Shown: positions 1 through 8,132, counted from the stretch's first letter. The stretch is 64,000 nt of DNA from Planktotalea frisia (GCF_001890925.1 NZ_MLCB01000091.1:1-64000); one strand, 5' to 3'. Translations and numbers: made by a program. Notes: generated by a model from the sequence alone, not told the origin.

Positions 1-84
1 CGGATCATGCGGTTAGCTGAATCGTTCTACGGTCAGACGTCAACCCGTCAAAAGTCGGGTGCTCGAGGACTCTGTGTATATTAG

Positions 85-282
85 AGATTTATTAAGGTTA
101 TTGCTTATCGAAGCAACGATCAGTGCATTGGTAGTATACAGCTTGATCTTGGAGACTACGCTACAGTTGGAGGCATTTTCGGCTTCCACAAAGCTGGCTT
201 TTCTACGGTCGTCTTAAATAGAAACACCAACCTTAACAATTCGATCATTGATGAAGTCCGAGAGTTCATCAACAAAATGTAG
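85..282 (+). pseudogene. 3' fragment of an unidentified coding sequence
   Basis: The frame ending at the TAG at 280-282 reads without stops from position 85, and its composition looks protein-like (hydrophobic and charged residues alternate, ending VREFINKM). There is no ATG in it, and a TAG at 82-84 closes the frame upstream. It could be the tail of a decayed gene or a gene with an unusual start. I do not recognise a family. It lies outside the left candidate attachment repeat at 663. Confidence 0.25.
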
Positions 283-283
283 A

Positions 284-502
284 TTAGCTAGCTAGCTCAT
301 AACGTCGACACATCGCTTCAATTAGGTCTAAGAATTCATACGGTTCCACAGTTTGCACTAGCGGGCGTATTAGAGAAGCACCTGCTGGGCCTTCCCCGTA
401 GGACCAGCGGTTTTGGTATAAGTTCCAGCCATAGTTTGAAAAGTGCCCACTGGCCTGCCTGATATTTTCACCAATGCGCCTTTTGCGATTCCATAAACGC
501 AT
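284..502 (-). CDS. Small hypothetical protein
   Basis: A 72-residue product from the ATG at 502; the frame stays open to a TTG at 532. It is rich in Trp, Tyr and Arg and has no motif I recognise. No convincing ribosome binding site precedes either start. It is the only reading frame of any size between the left window edge and the candidate attachment repeat, and convergent with the fragment at 85-282. It could be a chance frame. Confidence 0.3.
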   Translation of the reverse strand: MRLWNRKRRIGENIRQASGHFSNYGWNLYQNRWSYGEGPAGASLIRPLVQTVEPYEFLDLIEAMCRRYELAS

Positions 503-662
503 AGCACCGTCAGTAAGCGGACGCGCAGTCAAAAGTCGTGCGTTAAATGTTAGCTACCAGCGCCCGAGATACAATACGGGTTTTTGTTACCCCAAACGTT
601 ACCCCGAGAGCAGTTTGAGATGCCCAAAGGCGCGTTTTCGATAGCTAAGTCATTGATTTTAA

Positions 663-678
663 TGGTGCCCCCACACGG
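663..678 (-). other. Candidate left attachment site (attL-like), tRNA 3'-end-like
   Basis: TGGTGCCCCCACACGG recurs exactly at 15799-15814 in the same orientation. Read on the minus strand, this copy and its flank (663-682) give a string ending GTGGGGGCACCA, which looks like the T-stem, acceptor strand and CCA end of a tRNA gene, the classic target of tyrosine integrases. No complete tRNA gene continues from it. It would mark the left boundary of a 15.1-kb integrated element. Confidence 0.5.
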
Positions 679-741
679 ACTCACATGACATTTCTTTAGT
701 CACCTAAGGCATTGATTTAATTAGTAAGTGCGGACTTAACT

Positions 742-790
742 TATTTTGGATATGTACCATATTTGCGATTATTCTAGTACCATATCCGAT
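742..790. promoter_or_regulatory. GGATATG inverted repeat in a gene-free stretch
   Basis: The 500-bp stretch between 284-532 and the gene at 837 holds no convincing gene. It contains an inverted pair of GGATATG / CATATCC (near 748 and 784), each arm including a GTACCA core. GTACCA cores also recur upstream of the integrase (15713-15744). GTTACCCC is also directly repeated near 587-604. These could be protein-binding sites near the element's left end. Confidence 0.3.
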
Positions 791-836
791 GGAGATAAAC
801 GCTTATGGGAAGGCAGCCTCGATTGTTGCGTTAGCC

Positions 837-1334
837 CTATGAAAAGTTGCCAGTAGGGTTATCTCCAGTACTGATTGGATTCAGGAGGAGAAGAGGCGGA
901 AGTTTCTTCCCCCCCCCTAGATGCTGTATCTTCCTCGCTTGCGAGTTACGCTCGATCAAATAAGCGAATGATTGTGTAACCTCATGCAGTCGTGCCTCTG
1001 CTGTCTCGGCCCTTTTTGCATTTGCAGCAGACTGAAGCTCTAGGCTTTTTATATGGCCTTTGAGTTGATGGCGTTCTGCTTTTACGATTTCAAGAGAGAC
1101 TGCATATTGAAGCAATTCACCTTTTTTCTGTTCCAACTTTTGAGATAAATCGAGGAGTTCCATTTTCTGACTACGCTCAAAAGAACCCATTTTGAATAGT
1201 AGCTTGAGCGCCACATCAGCATCAAGCCCGTCCTCGCTGACCTCAGTCAATCCAAAGAGGGATTTGGACATAAGTGAAAGTGTGGCTTTGCTTCTACCTG
1301 TGATTTTTTCAAGCTCTTCCCATGTAATAGTCAT
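837..1334 (-). CDS. HTH plus coiled-coil DNA-binding protein (KfrA-like architecture)
   Basis: A 165-residue protein. Residues 1-30 look like a helix-turn-helix (TWEELEKITGRSKATLSL), and residues about 50-130 form a long charged heptad-rich coiled coil. This head-plus-rod layout is what KfrA-type plasmid proteins and some phage regulators have, but I cannot assign it to that family by motif alone. ATG at 1334 is preceded by GAGGCGGA about 8 nt upstream. It is the first gene inside the left candidate attachment repeat, so a regulatory or partition-type role for the element is possible. Confidence 0.5.
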   Translation of the reverse strand: MTITWEELEKITGRSKATLSLMSKSLFGLTEVSEDGLDADVALKLLFKMGSFERSQKMELLDLSQKLEQKKGELLQYAVSLEIVKAERHQLKGHIKSLELQSAANAKRAETAEARLHEVTQSFAYLIERNSQARKIQHLGGGKKLPPLLLLNPISTGDNPTGNFS

Positions 1335-1603
1335 CTAATTTTTCCGCCTCAATTTCAGCATTATCAAGAAAGCTATCAGTCTATTGGCTACCTGAACAAG
1401 CCCCACCACACACCGACCAGAGGCCCACAGGGAGCCTTGTACAGCGTTATTGGCGCTCGTGCGCTCAAGTGCAATGCAAACACGACCTGCCCCTGTATGG
1501 CCCCAATACGGCCCTGCCCGTCCATCGGATGAGCTTGGCCTTGTGGTGTCCGACTTACTCAGCAATACTGAACAATACTATTGCTTGAGAATAGGTGAAC
1601 AGC

Positions 1604-2104
1604 ATGGCAATTTGTGCAACTTGCGGTACGGAAGTCAGGGCATGGGAAACCATTGGGGGCGCTTGTGACGCATGCTTCCAAAGGCAAAAACGACAAACCG
1701 ATTTTGATCAAAGAAAGATCAAGGACCTCGAAGAACATGAACGGCCAGCCAAAATTGAAGCCATCATGCTCACCACTGAAACAGCCCCCAACCTTAACAT
1801 CACCAAGCGCATTGAGATCGTCACCGCTGAGTGCGCCTTCGGCATGAACATCTTCAAAGACTTGTTCGCTGGCGTGAGAGACATCGTTGGTGGTCGTTCT
1901 GAGGCCGTTCAGAAGACGATGCGTGATAGCCGCAGGACTGCCCTCTACGAGCTAAAACGAGAGGCATATGAGGTCGGGGCTAACGCTGTTGTGGGTGTTG
2001 ACTTGGACTACGTTGAGTTGTCGTCAGCAGGGTCTATGGTGATGCTGGTGGCGAGTGGTACGGCTGTTGTTATTGAGGAGACTGATGATGCTTCACAGAC
2101 TTAA
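1604..2104 (+). CDS. Zinc-ribbon plus YbjQ/UPF0145-type heavy-metal-binding domain protein
   Basis: A 166-residue protein. The N-terminus has a CATC...CDAC zinc-ribbon (residues 4-24), and the C-terminal half ([32 protein letters not shown], then [14 protein letters not shown]) matches the pentamer-forming YbjQ/DUF74 fold, a family whose function is poorly known. The ATG at 1604 is chosen over GTG at 1595 because AGGTGA lies 5 nt before it. The gene overlaps the start of the next one, so the two are probably translated as a unit. Confidence 0.7.
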   Translation: MAICATCGTEVRAWETIGGACDACFQRQKRQTDFDQRKIKDLEEHERPAKIEAIMLTTETAPNLNITKRIEIVTAECAFGMNIFKDLFAGVRDIVGGRSEAVQKTMRDSRRTALYELKREAYEVGANAVVGVDLDYVELSSAGSMVMLVASGTAVVIEETDDASQT

Positions 2105-2978
2105 AGTATTTGCCATAGCAATTGCAGCTTTAGGATTTGTCACGAGTGAAGCGATAGCAGATGAAGCATTGCTGGATGGCGTTCGTCCATTCATGTGTGA
2201 TGGTGAGGCAATCGTCTTCTTTGAGACTGACAATGGTTGGGTAATCTCAACCAGTCCTACGGCAGAAGTTAAGTCCACAGACAACGGCTGGAGGTTTGAA
2301 GACACCCTCTCTGGCGGTGTATGGTACCTGAGAGAAGAAAGCCGTAACTCTTGGGTGGTTGATGGCGTTTCCGAAGATGGTCATTTTACAGCAGATTGCA
2401 TTGATCTTGCTGACAGTGTTTCTCAGGTTGTTACGATTATTAAGCCAAGGCTGGATGAAGGTATTGTTAAAACGCAGTTGCAACTTACTGCTGTGGCATC
2501 TGAGTTGGAAGTCGCCACAGCCTTGAATAACCAACTCCAATCTAAAATCGAAAATATTTCCGCCGCTCATGCAAATAAGATAGCATCGGCACAAGCTGTT
2601 CTGAGAACGCAATTCTCATATCTAGAAATGCAGCACAAAGGCGAACTCTCAAAGCTCGAAGCTGAACTGGCAAAAGCAAATGGACAGCTTATCGAAACCA
2701 CAAAAGCATTGGGTGAATTGGAGGGTTATCGAAAAGAACAGCTTGCCAACTTGTTCGCAGGTGACGATGCCACCTCAATTAGATCATACTTGATGGATGT
2801 CTCATCAGCAGCTCCTGAACTGCGCCAAGAGCAAGCAAAACTTCTAGTGACTTTATTGCCTAACCGAAGCAGCTATTACTGTTTTGAGAAATTAGGTGAG
2901 GGAAAGCTAAACTTTAATAGTCCAATTTTTTGTGAAACATCTTTGGTGAATGTCATTCAATTTGCGTTGGAAGATTAG
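2085..2978 (+). CDS. Secreted coiled-coil protein of unknown function
   Basis: A 297-residue protein. Residues 1-24 are a Sec signal peptide ending near SEAIA-DEA. About residues 140-230 are a coiled coil rich in Leu, Glu, Lys and Ala, and the rest is polar with a few Cys. ATG at 2085 (or 2088) follows GAGGAG at 2075-2080 and lies inside the end of the zinc-ribbon gene, indicating translational coupling. I do not recognise the family. A periplasmic partner for the cytoplasmic metal-binding-type protein upstream is an inference from the coupling only. Confidence 0.65.
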   Translation: MMLHRLKVFAIAIAALGFVTSEAIADEALLDGVRPFMCDGEAIVFFETDNGWVISTSPTAEVKSTDNGWRFEDTLSGGVWYLREESRNSWVVDGVSEDGHFTADCIDLADSVSQVVTIIKPRLDEGIVKTQLQLTAVASELEVATALNNQLQSKIENISAAHANKIASAQAVLRTQFSYLEMQHKGELSKLEAELAKANGQLIETTKALGELEGYRKEQLANLFAGDDATSIRSYLMDVSSAAPELRQEQAKLLVTLLPNRSSYYCFEKLGEGKLNFNSPIFCETSLVNVIQFALED

Positions 2979-3018
2979 ACAGCCATTGCTTTGCAGGTGT
3001 TTTAAGATTCAATCCATC

Positions 3019-4023
3019 TCAATACCTCTGCTTACTTGGAATAACCCCACGCACCCCACCTCTGGGGTCAACGACATCACCATCACGTCTTGGGATCAAG
3101 TGTACGTGTACATGGAATACAGTCTGACCTGCTGAAGCACCTGCATTGATACCAACATTAAATCCTGTGACTGTCTTATCTTGATCTAGGATAAGCTGTC
3201 GTTGCTCATGAAGCATTGCCTCAATGGCATTACGTTCAGGCTGATGTAGGTCGAAGTAGTCAGCTACGTGACGCTTTGGGATGACTAGCGTATGATGCTC
3301 TGTGACTGGAAAAGCGTCCCTGATGGCAAAGCAAAGTTCATTCTCAGCAATGATACGCCCAGCGCCTAGCTCACAGAAGATACACCCTGCTTCACGGTTA
3401 CTGTAGCTGTCTACAACACCCCGAAAGTCCGTATCGTCAGTATCCCGCTTATTCGTATTACAGGTCATGCAGAGAGCTTGGAAGTTGCTGATGTCGTCAG
3501 GGCCACCTTTTGACCTTGGGATAATATGATCGACATGGAGTGCCACCTGATCCTCATGTCCTCCGCATAACTCACAACGATGTTTTGCACGCTTGAGGAC
3601 GTTGTAACGGATGCTGCCTGACACATAGCCGCTGTCTGGCCCTCTGTGACCCCATATAGCCTCACCACGCTTGCTTATGTATGTTGCGATAGCTTCATCA
3701 CACATGGCCTGTAGGGCGGCTCTCTGGGCGTCTGTGTGGGTCGCTTCAGTAAGGCGATAACCTGTAATCTGACGACCGTCTTTGATTGGCTCAACGACAC
3801 CATTGTTAGATAGAACTTTGCCAACCATAGCCTTGGTCCGCAGTGTGTAATATTCCATTTGAGATTGGTCGTAAGCCAATAGGCTAGTGGCAATTTCTTC
3901 TGTCGTAGCTTCCCCACCACTTTGCAGAAGGGTTTTAATCATCACGGGCTGATAGATGTGCGACATCCGCATCTTCTTGGAGATGAAGTGATATAGGTCG
4001 ATTGTATTGTCGTTACTGGTCAT
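3019..4023 (-). CDS. HNH endonuclease - HIT domain fusion protein
   Basis: A 334-residue protein with three parts. Residues 1-120 are a helical, winged-helix-like region of unknown role. Residues 146-192 are an HNH nuclease with paired CxxC zinc ligands (C150/C153 and C185/C188), the HVDH core (163-166) and Asn180. Residues 212-315 are a HIT nucleotide-hydrolase or transferase domain with a CIFC zinc pair (C214/C217) and the HVHVH triad (304-308). The HNH motif points to DNA or RNA cleavage, HIT to a nucleotide-phosphate bond. One chain with both suggests a defence or nucleic-acid-processing effector, but this is inference. It ends about 40 bp from the convergent secreted gene. Confidence 0.8.
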   Translation of the reverse strand: MTSNDNTIDLYHFISKKMRMSHIYQPVMIKTLLQSGGEATTEEIATSLLAYDQSQMEYYTLRTKAMVGKVLSNNGVVEPIKDGRQITGYRLTEATHTDAQRAALQAMCDEAIATYISKRGEAIWGHRGPDSGYVSGSIRYNVLKRAKHRCELCGGHEDQVALHVDHIIPRSKGGPDDISNFQALCMTCNTNKRDTDDTDFRGVVDSYSNREAGCIFCELGAGRIIAENELCFAIRDAFPVTEHHTLVIPKRHVADYFDLHQPERNAIEAMLHEQRQLILDQDKTVTGFNVGINAGASAGQTVFHVHVHLIPRRDGDVVDPRGGVRGVIPSKQRY

Positions 4024-4144
4024 TTCCCAATCCCTATCTGCATGTCACTGGCATGTATTATAACGACAATCTCTATTTGTCCTAGTAATGGGAGAGGCAT
4101 AGGAGACAGCCCCTAAGTTCACACACTTACTAGCACTACTCACC

Positions 4145-5698
4145 CTACTTATACTCTGGCAGTGCTAGCCACTTAGTGAACTTAGCCTTTCTGTCATTGT
4201 ACTGTTTGGTAGGTTCAATACGTATTGGTGTATGGAATGATACCACTACAGCCTCTTCATACCCTTTAAGGTTACCAGACACCCTTCCGTTCTGGCTATT
4301 ACGATCATTCTTGATGTCGTGGTTGATGGTGTAATTGGTAACCTGATGTGTTGCTTGGTCTAGGATGCGACGTAGTTCTGGTTCCTTGTCGTATTGAATG
4401 ATGAAGCTGTCATGTATGCAGAGAACTGGGATGTTCTTATTCGTAAAGTGTTCCAACACCATGTTGGCAATCTGACTGTCGATATTCATCAGCCTTAGGG
4501 CTTGTCCTGTATTCAGAACTCCTTTGAACTGTGGTTGTTTGTCGATGAAAGCATCTAGCAGTGCTGCAAGTTGAATATCCGTAAGGCTTTGGCCCAACTT
4601 GTCCTTACGATCACTGTTGCGGAAGGCTTGGTAGGCTTTCTTGTCGCTGTCAGCATTGATGCCCATCAGGACTAAGAGCTTTACGTATGCCCTCTGCTGT
4701 TCTGTTGTCGTTACAACATCAGGAAGTATCAATTCCCCAAGATCGTACGGATCATCAGCCAGTCTGACACCTAGTTCATTTGACAACAGGTTTGGATGGA
4801 AGGCTTTGAAGTCCACTTCCAATGTTGGTTGGTCGTTGAGGTAGATTTTGGATCGATCTTCTTTGTCGATCTGTTGCCACCAACCACGGTAGAAACGACC
4901 TCCTCTTTCCCACTTGCCAGCTAGGCCACCATTGAAAACACGGATCACGAACTTGTTGTCAGGTCCAAGCGATATGGTCTGCTGACGACCAGCATTACGT
5001 CCCTTGTTTATCGTACGCTTGAATGTCGCTGACGTGTAGCTTGGGATGTCGATGAAGGTGTGATTGAGGAGCTTGTTGTAAGCCGTCAATTGCCCTCTTA
5101 GCGTATCCAGCAAGGCAAGCTCATCGTCGGGCAGGTCTTTGTCGTTATACTCAATCTTTCGGACTGTATCATCATTGGGGTCATCCACATACTTGTCGTG
5201 AAGGATGATGCACTCTTCATTGGCGTGAGTGTCGATGTCATGCAGGTCAATGGTTAGCTGAGAGAATAGGTCCCTCAGGGCTTCGGTATGCCTGATCCGT
5301 GTCGTGTAGTTTCGAGTTCGGGGGTCTTGGTTTTGGAATGGCTTTAGTTCCTCAATGTAACCCGCCTCAACCAATAGCCTTTCCAAATCTACAACTTTGC
5401 GTGGAACAAAGAGGCCATTATAACGGCTCCCAACCGTGTATGCTTCTCTACCTTTACTGAACCCGATGCTGATGGACGGGTCTTTGAGCCACTTCACGTA
5501 GAGATCAAGTATCAGGACCCTGAGGCTTTCTTTGACGGTCCGTTTGGCCTTGCGATTGCCTTTGGGTTCTAAGGTGGTCATTCCTGCCAGATCATACAGA
5601 TCATCGCATAATGTCTTTATCTCAGGATGATCTGACCATGTGTGAACATCTAATGGCTCTGAGTTCCATCGGTCCATTTTGGTAAGGTCATCAGCCAT
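4145..5698 (-). CDS. Divergent family-A-like polymerase (palm domain) protein
   Basis: A 517-residue protein. A polymerase-like motif A (LEVDFKAFHPNLLS, Asp296) follows a GRFYRGWWQ block (268-275). A Lys-containing helix (YVKLLVLMGINA, 338-349) sits where motif B would be, and motif C is IHDSF (His429-Asp430). The spacing and the two Asp residues resemble DNA polymerase I and T7-type RNA polymerase palms. No exonuclease domain is evident. ATG at 5698 has AGGAG about 7 nt upstream. A small acidic protein gene precedes it in the same direction. Whether it makes DNA or RNA cannot be told from sequence. Confidence 0.6.
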   Translation of the reverse strand: MADDLTKMDRWNSEPLDVHTWSDHPEIKTLCDDLYDLAGMTTLEPKGNRKAKRTVKESLRVLILDLYVKWLKDPSISIGFSKGREAYTVGSRYNGLFVPRKVVDLERLLVEAGYIEELKPFQNQDPRTRNYTTRIRHTEALRDLFSQLTIDLHDIDTHANEECIILHDKYVDDPNDDTVRKIEYNDKDLPDDELALLDTLRGQLTAYNKLLNHTFIDIPSYTSATFKRTINKGRNAGRQQTISLGPDNKFVIRVFNGGLAGKWERGGRFYRGWWQQIDKEDRSKIYLNDQPTLEVDFKAFHPNLLSNELGVRLADDPYDLGELILPDVVTTTEQQRAYVKLLVLMGINADSDKKAYQAFRNSDRKDKLGQSLTDIQLAALLDAFIDKQPQFKGVLNTGQALRLMNIDSQIANMVLEHFTNKNIPVLCIHDSFIIQYDKEPELRRILDQATHQVTNYTINHDIKNDRNSQNGRVSGNLKGYEEAVVVSFHTPIRIEPTKQYNDRKAKFTKWLALPEYK

Positions 5699-5750
5699 TT
5701 AATCTCCTTAGCTGTAGGGCTGTAGGGCAGTTGCCTTAAGATTGACTATT

Positions 5751-5948
5751 CTACTCTTCTTCGTCGTAAGCCAGATCGCCAAGGTCATCTGTTCCGATCA
5801 AGGTAAGCCCAAATTGATAGCCTTCTTCGTATTCGGAGGACCGTCCTGCTTTGGTCATGGTTCGACCTAATACAGCATCAGCCACACCGTCTTTGAAGTT
5901 CTTAATATGAAAGAACGGACGGATTTTGTTGTTGGTAAGATCGACCAT
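5751..5948 (-). CDS. Small acidic protein upstream of the polymerase-like gene
   Basis: A 65-residue product starting at the ATG at 5948, which has GGAG about 7 nt upstream; the frame stays open to 5999 but without a signal there. The tail is strongly acidic (DDLGDLAYDEEE). No family is recognised. It lies 50 bp before the polymerase-like gene on the same strand, so the two are probably co-transcribed and it may be an accessory to that protein. Confidence 0.5.
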   Translation of the reverse strand: MVDLTNNKIRPFFHIKNFKDGVADAVLGRTMTKAGRSSEYEEGYQFGLTLIGTDDLGDLAYDEEE

Positions 5949-6033
5949 TTCATCTCCTGAGTTGAAGGTCAGTCGAGCAGTTGCAGTGCCATAAATCAAT
6001 GGATGTTTTAGGTGGATTGCCGCTAGATATTAC

Positions 6034-6087
6034 TTGACTTATTTGGTCAAGATTAACGCATTGTAATCCAATAGCTAGGATGCGTTA
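6034..6087. promoter_or_regulatory. Nested inverted repeats upstream of the polymerase-like operon
   Basis: The gap 5949-6288 has no gene. It holds TTGAC (6034-6038) / GTCAA (6046-6050). TAACGCAT (6054-6061) also pairs with ATGCGTTA (6080-6087), with an inner ATCC/GGAT pair. Their position just before the leftward operon suits an operator or promoter region. Confidence 0.4.
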
Positions 6088-6219
6088 TATGATGCAACAT
6101 CGACTAATCCATCTTGGGTCAATGGCTCGGATCAAAGTGGGCTTGTGGGGGCGTTTTTTGTCGCCTCTTGTCAATTTTCTTTTTGAAAACCTTACATTCC
6201 TACGGTGGGAGCGAAGGTC

Positions 6220-6258
6220 GTGTGAAGTTAGATAATGCTAGTTGGATGCCCGTCACAG
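6220..6258 (-). repeat. 39-bp dyad R1, inverted copy of the site at 8094-8132
   Basis: It is organised as 8+8+7+8+8: GTGTGAAG, an 8-mer, TGCTAGT, an 8-mer, then CGTCACAG. It matches the reverse complement of 8094-8132 at 35 of 39 positions. With its partner it encloses a serine recombinase gene, which suits a crossover site or a terminal repeat of a small mobile unit. Confidence 0.6.
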
Positions 6259-6288
6259 ACTGATCTATGCACGGGCCATCATGTTGGA

Positions 6289-6645
6289 TTACTGCCTCCG
6301 CTGTCGCCTTTGATGCATGGCATATAAAATCGGCGCTAGGATTTTACGGTAAGCTATCGACGTAACGAACTTGATGGGTTGCCAGCCTATGATTGTTGCG
6401 AGGACTCGATAATACGGAAGTCTCTGCCAGACAGACACGAAGGCATCAACGCCCACAGTCACATTCCCACCTGACCTAGCGTGTATCTGTTTAGCAGCCT
6501 GTTCTTCCGTAAGCCCCCAATCCGCCGCTGACTGCTCAGTAATTTTAACAAAGGTCACATCATCACCAGATAAGCCAGCATAATGCTTGATCTCTCGACG
6601 ACATATTGGGCAGTCATCATTGTATAACACTTCCAGCTTCGCCAT
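6289..6645 (-). CDS. DCC-type thiol-disulfide oxidoreductase-like protein (DUF393)
   Basis: A 118-residue protein from the ATG at 6645 (MAKLEVLYNDDCPICRREI). The DxxCPxC motif at residues 9-15 (DDCPIC) at the end of the first strand is the signature of the DCC/DUF393 thioredoxin-like family. The frame runs on upstream to 6831, but that part is not conserved-looking. The C-terminus is basic with a short hydrophobic helix. It lies inside the segment between the 39-bp inverted sites, so its orientation relative to neighbours could change if that segment inverts. Confidence 0.75.
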   Translation of the reverse strand: MAKLEVLYNDDCPICRREIKHYAGLSGDDVTFVKITEQSAADWGLTEEQAAKQIHARSGGNVTVGVDAFVSVWQRLPYYRVLATIIGWQPIKFVTSIAYRKILAPILYAMHQRRQRRQ

Positions 6646-7004
6646 CAGACCTATTCCTTGATGATGTTGTAAAGGAGGTAGTGCGATGGCTTTGATGGTC
6701 GAGGATGAGAGGTCGCCATATTGCCTTGTCTCCCATTGAATGATTACAACTATTATTCTGTTTCGGTGATCCAGAAGCCAAACGTCAGCGTATTTATGAT
6801 ATCCCCTGCAGTTGTCGTTAAGGCAGCGCATCTGGCCCTGCGCTTTTCCCAGCGTGGGGTCTTTTTTTCATGAGGCTTTCATACTGACGTCCTTTTTTAG
6901 AAGGCTAATTTCCACTACAGGGCATATTCCCTCGGTGGTGATCACGGCTCACATTCCCCCGTAGGTCGCCTTTCAGGCTCTTGTAGCCCTAACTCAGCGA
7001 CATC

Positions 7005-7043
7005 GTGTGAAGGCGGGATAACTAGCTGTCCGACGTTCAGAGA
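7005..7043 (+). repeat. Partial third copy (R2) of the 39-bp dyad
   Basis: GTGTGAAG (7005-7012) and ACTAGCT (7021-7027) match the left arm and core of the 8094-8132 site at identical spacing; the right half is diverged. It is the only recognisable structure in the first half of the gene-free 6646-7200 stretch, about 160 bp upstream of the recombinase start. Confidence 0.45.
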
Positions 7044-7073
7044 TGGTATTTGTTCTGTGGGGCTGACCCTATC

Positions 7074-7105
7074 GTGTTCACTTTAAGCACACTCACAGTG
7101 AACAC
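7074..7105. promoter_or_regulatory. Perfect inverted repeat upstream of the serine recombinase
   Basis: GTGTTCACT (7074-7082) and AGTGAACAC (7097-7105) form 9-bp perfect arms with a 14-bp spacer. Shorter GTGTACAC/GTGTATAC-like words follow up to the recombinase start at 7201. The location suits an operator or accessory recombination site for the recombinase. Confidence 0.45.
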
Positions 7106-7200
7106 CTCAGAATACCCCTAAAAGTGTACACACAGGGTTGTAAAGTGACTTAATGAACGGTAGTGTATACCTAGTTTAAGAATCATAGGATACACATATC

Positions 7201-7743
7201 ATGTCAAAGTACGGCTACGCCCGCTGTTCATCTCTTTCACAGTCTACCGACATTCAGGAAGCTGCACTAAAAGCTGCTGGTTGTAAGGTTGTACGGTCAG
7301 AGAAGAAGTCTGGTAGTACTACCGAAGGCCGCACAGAGTTATCTAACATGATAGGGTTCATGCGAGAGGGTGATGTCCTATGTGTGCATAAGCTGGACAG
7401 GTTGGGCCGTAACACCAGAGACGTTCTTAACCTTGTACACGAACTTGATGAACGTGGTTGTTCGCTACAGGTACTAGAACCTGCCATTGATACAGGTGGG
7501 CCTATGGGCAAGGTGATGCTGACTGTCCTTGGTATGGTGTCTGAGATGGAACTAGGCTTCATCAAGGAACGCCAACGTGCTGGTATTGAGAAGGCTAAGG
7601 CTGAGGGCAAGTACAAGGGTCGCCCTACTTCGTTAGACCACGACAAGATTAAGGCTATGTCGGCTGAAGGTATGGGCGCTACTGCTATTGCAAGGGAACT
7701 TGGGTGTACCCGTGGCGCTATCTACAAGGTGCTAAAGGCGTAA
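7201..7743 (+). CDS. Small serine recombinase (resolvase/invertase family)
   Basis: A 180-residue protein of standard length for Hin/Tn3-type recombinases. The N-terminus YGYARCSSLSQSTDIQ carries the catalytic Ser in place of the usual YARVST, LDRLGR (residues 62-67) is the conserved arginine block, and the long E-helix ends near 130. A C-terminal helix-turn-helix follows (MGATAIARELGCTRGAIYKVL). It sits between two inverted 39-bp dyads (6220-6258 and 8094-8132) and directly before a hairpin array, so it may invert or excise this segment or act as resolvase for the element. Confidence 0.9.
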   Translation: MSKYGYARCSSLSQSTDIQEAALKAAGCKVVRSEKKSGSTTEGRTELSNMIGFMREGDVLCVHKLDRLGRNTRDVLNLVHELDERGCSLQVLEPAIDTGGPMGKVMLTVLGMVSEMELGFIKERQRAGIEKAKAEGKYKGRPTSLDHDKIKAMSAEGMGATAIARELGCTRGAIYKVLKA

Positions 7744-7748
7744 GAACT

Positions 7749-7926
7749 TCACGACGTCGTGAGATTTGAAACTACTCGACGTCGAGACATTTGAAACCTT
7801 TCGTCGTCGGGAGGTTCTTTGTGAAAGTAACCGAAGTCGGTACCTTTGGTGGGTGAAACCTTGCGACGTCGCAAAGTTCTTTGTGTACTTGCGCAGGGAC
7901 ACTTTGAAGTGTCCCGTCGTCGGGAC
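7749..7926. repeat. Array of about seven short hairpins with a GACGTCG-type core
   Basis: Right after the recombinase lie perfect palindromes TCACGACGTCGTGA (7749-7762), CTCGACGTCGAG (7775-7786) and TTGCGACGTCGCAA (7861-7874). Near-perfect hairpins lie at about 7797-7814 and 7829-7841. GGGACACTT/AAGTGTCCC (7896-7915) overlaps GTCCCG-TCGT-CGGGAC (7911-7926). Core starts are spaced about 25-32 bp apart. Stem sequences differ from unit to unit but stay self-complementary, while linkers resemble each other (ATTTGAAAC, TTCTTTGTG). This is compensatory variation, as expected for a structure that matters as RNA or single-stranded DNA. Confidence 0.65.
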
Positions 7927-8093
7927 ATTTAGGACCCCTATTTTATGGCCGAATGAATCCGCCCCTGCTGGTTTCCCCTCATATTCCCAAGATAAGAAAT
8001 TACTTTCCTGTCATCTTGCGCTGTGCAGGCAGCTATTGGCCCACAGGTGTTATCCATCAGAAATATAATACAAAAATGGCAATATGTGATGTC

Positions 8094-8132
8094 GTGTGAA
8101 GGCCATCCAACTAGCTTTATCTAACTTCACAC
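8094..8132 (+). repeat. 39-bp dyad R3
   Basis: GTGTGAAG, GCCATCCA, ACTAGCT, TTATCTAA, CTTCACAC: the outer 8-mers are perfect inverted repeats around the core. It overlaps the last codons of the topoisomerase-like gene and is inverted relative to 6220-6258. The segment between this site and the hairpin array (7927-8093) shows no other feature. Confidence 0.6.

Noticed and set aside
663-760. A full tRNA gene at the left attachment repeat
   Set aside because: Only the 3' end resembles a tRNA; no cloverleaf can be built from the flanking sequence.
7749-7926. A CRISPR-like array
   Set aside because: The units vary in sequence and are palindromic with short spacers of similar sequence; no cas genes are present.
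7766-8068. A 100-codon rightward frame through the hairpin array
   Set aside because: Its sequence follows the repeats (VETFETFRRREV-type) and has no ribosome binding site; the structure explains it better than a protein does.
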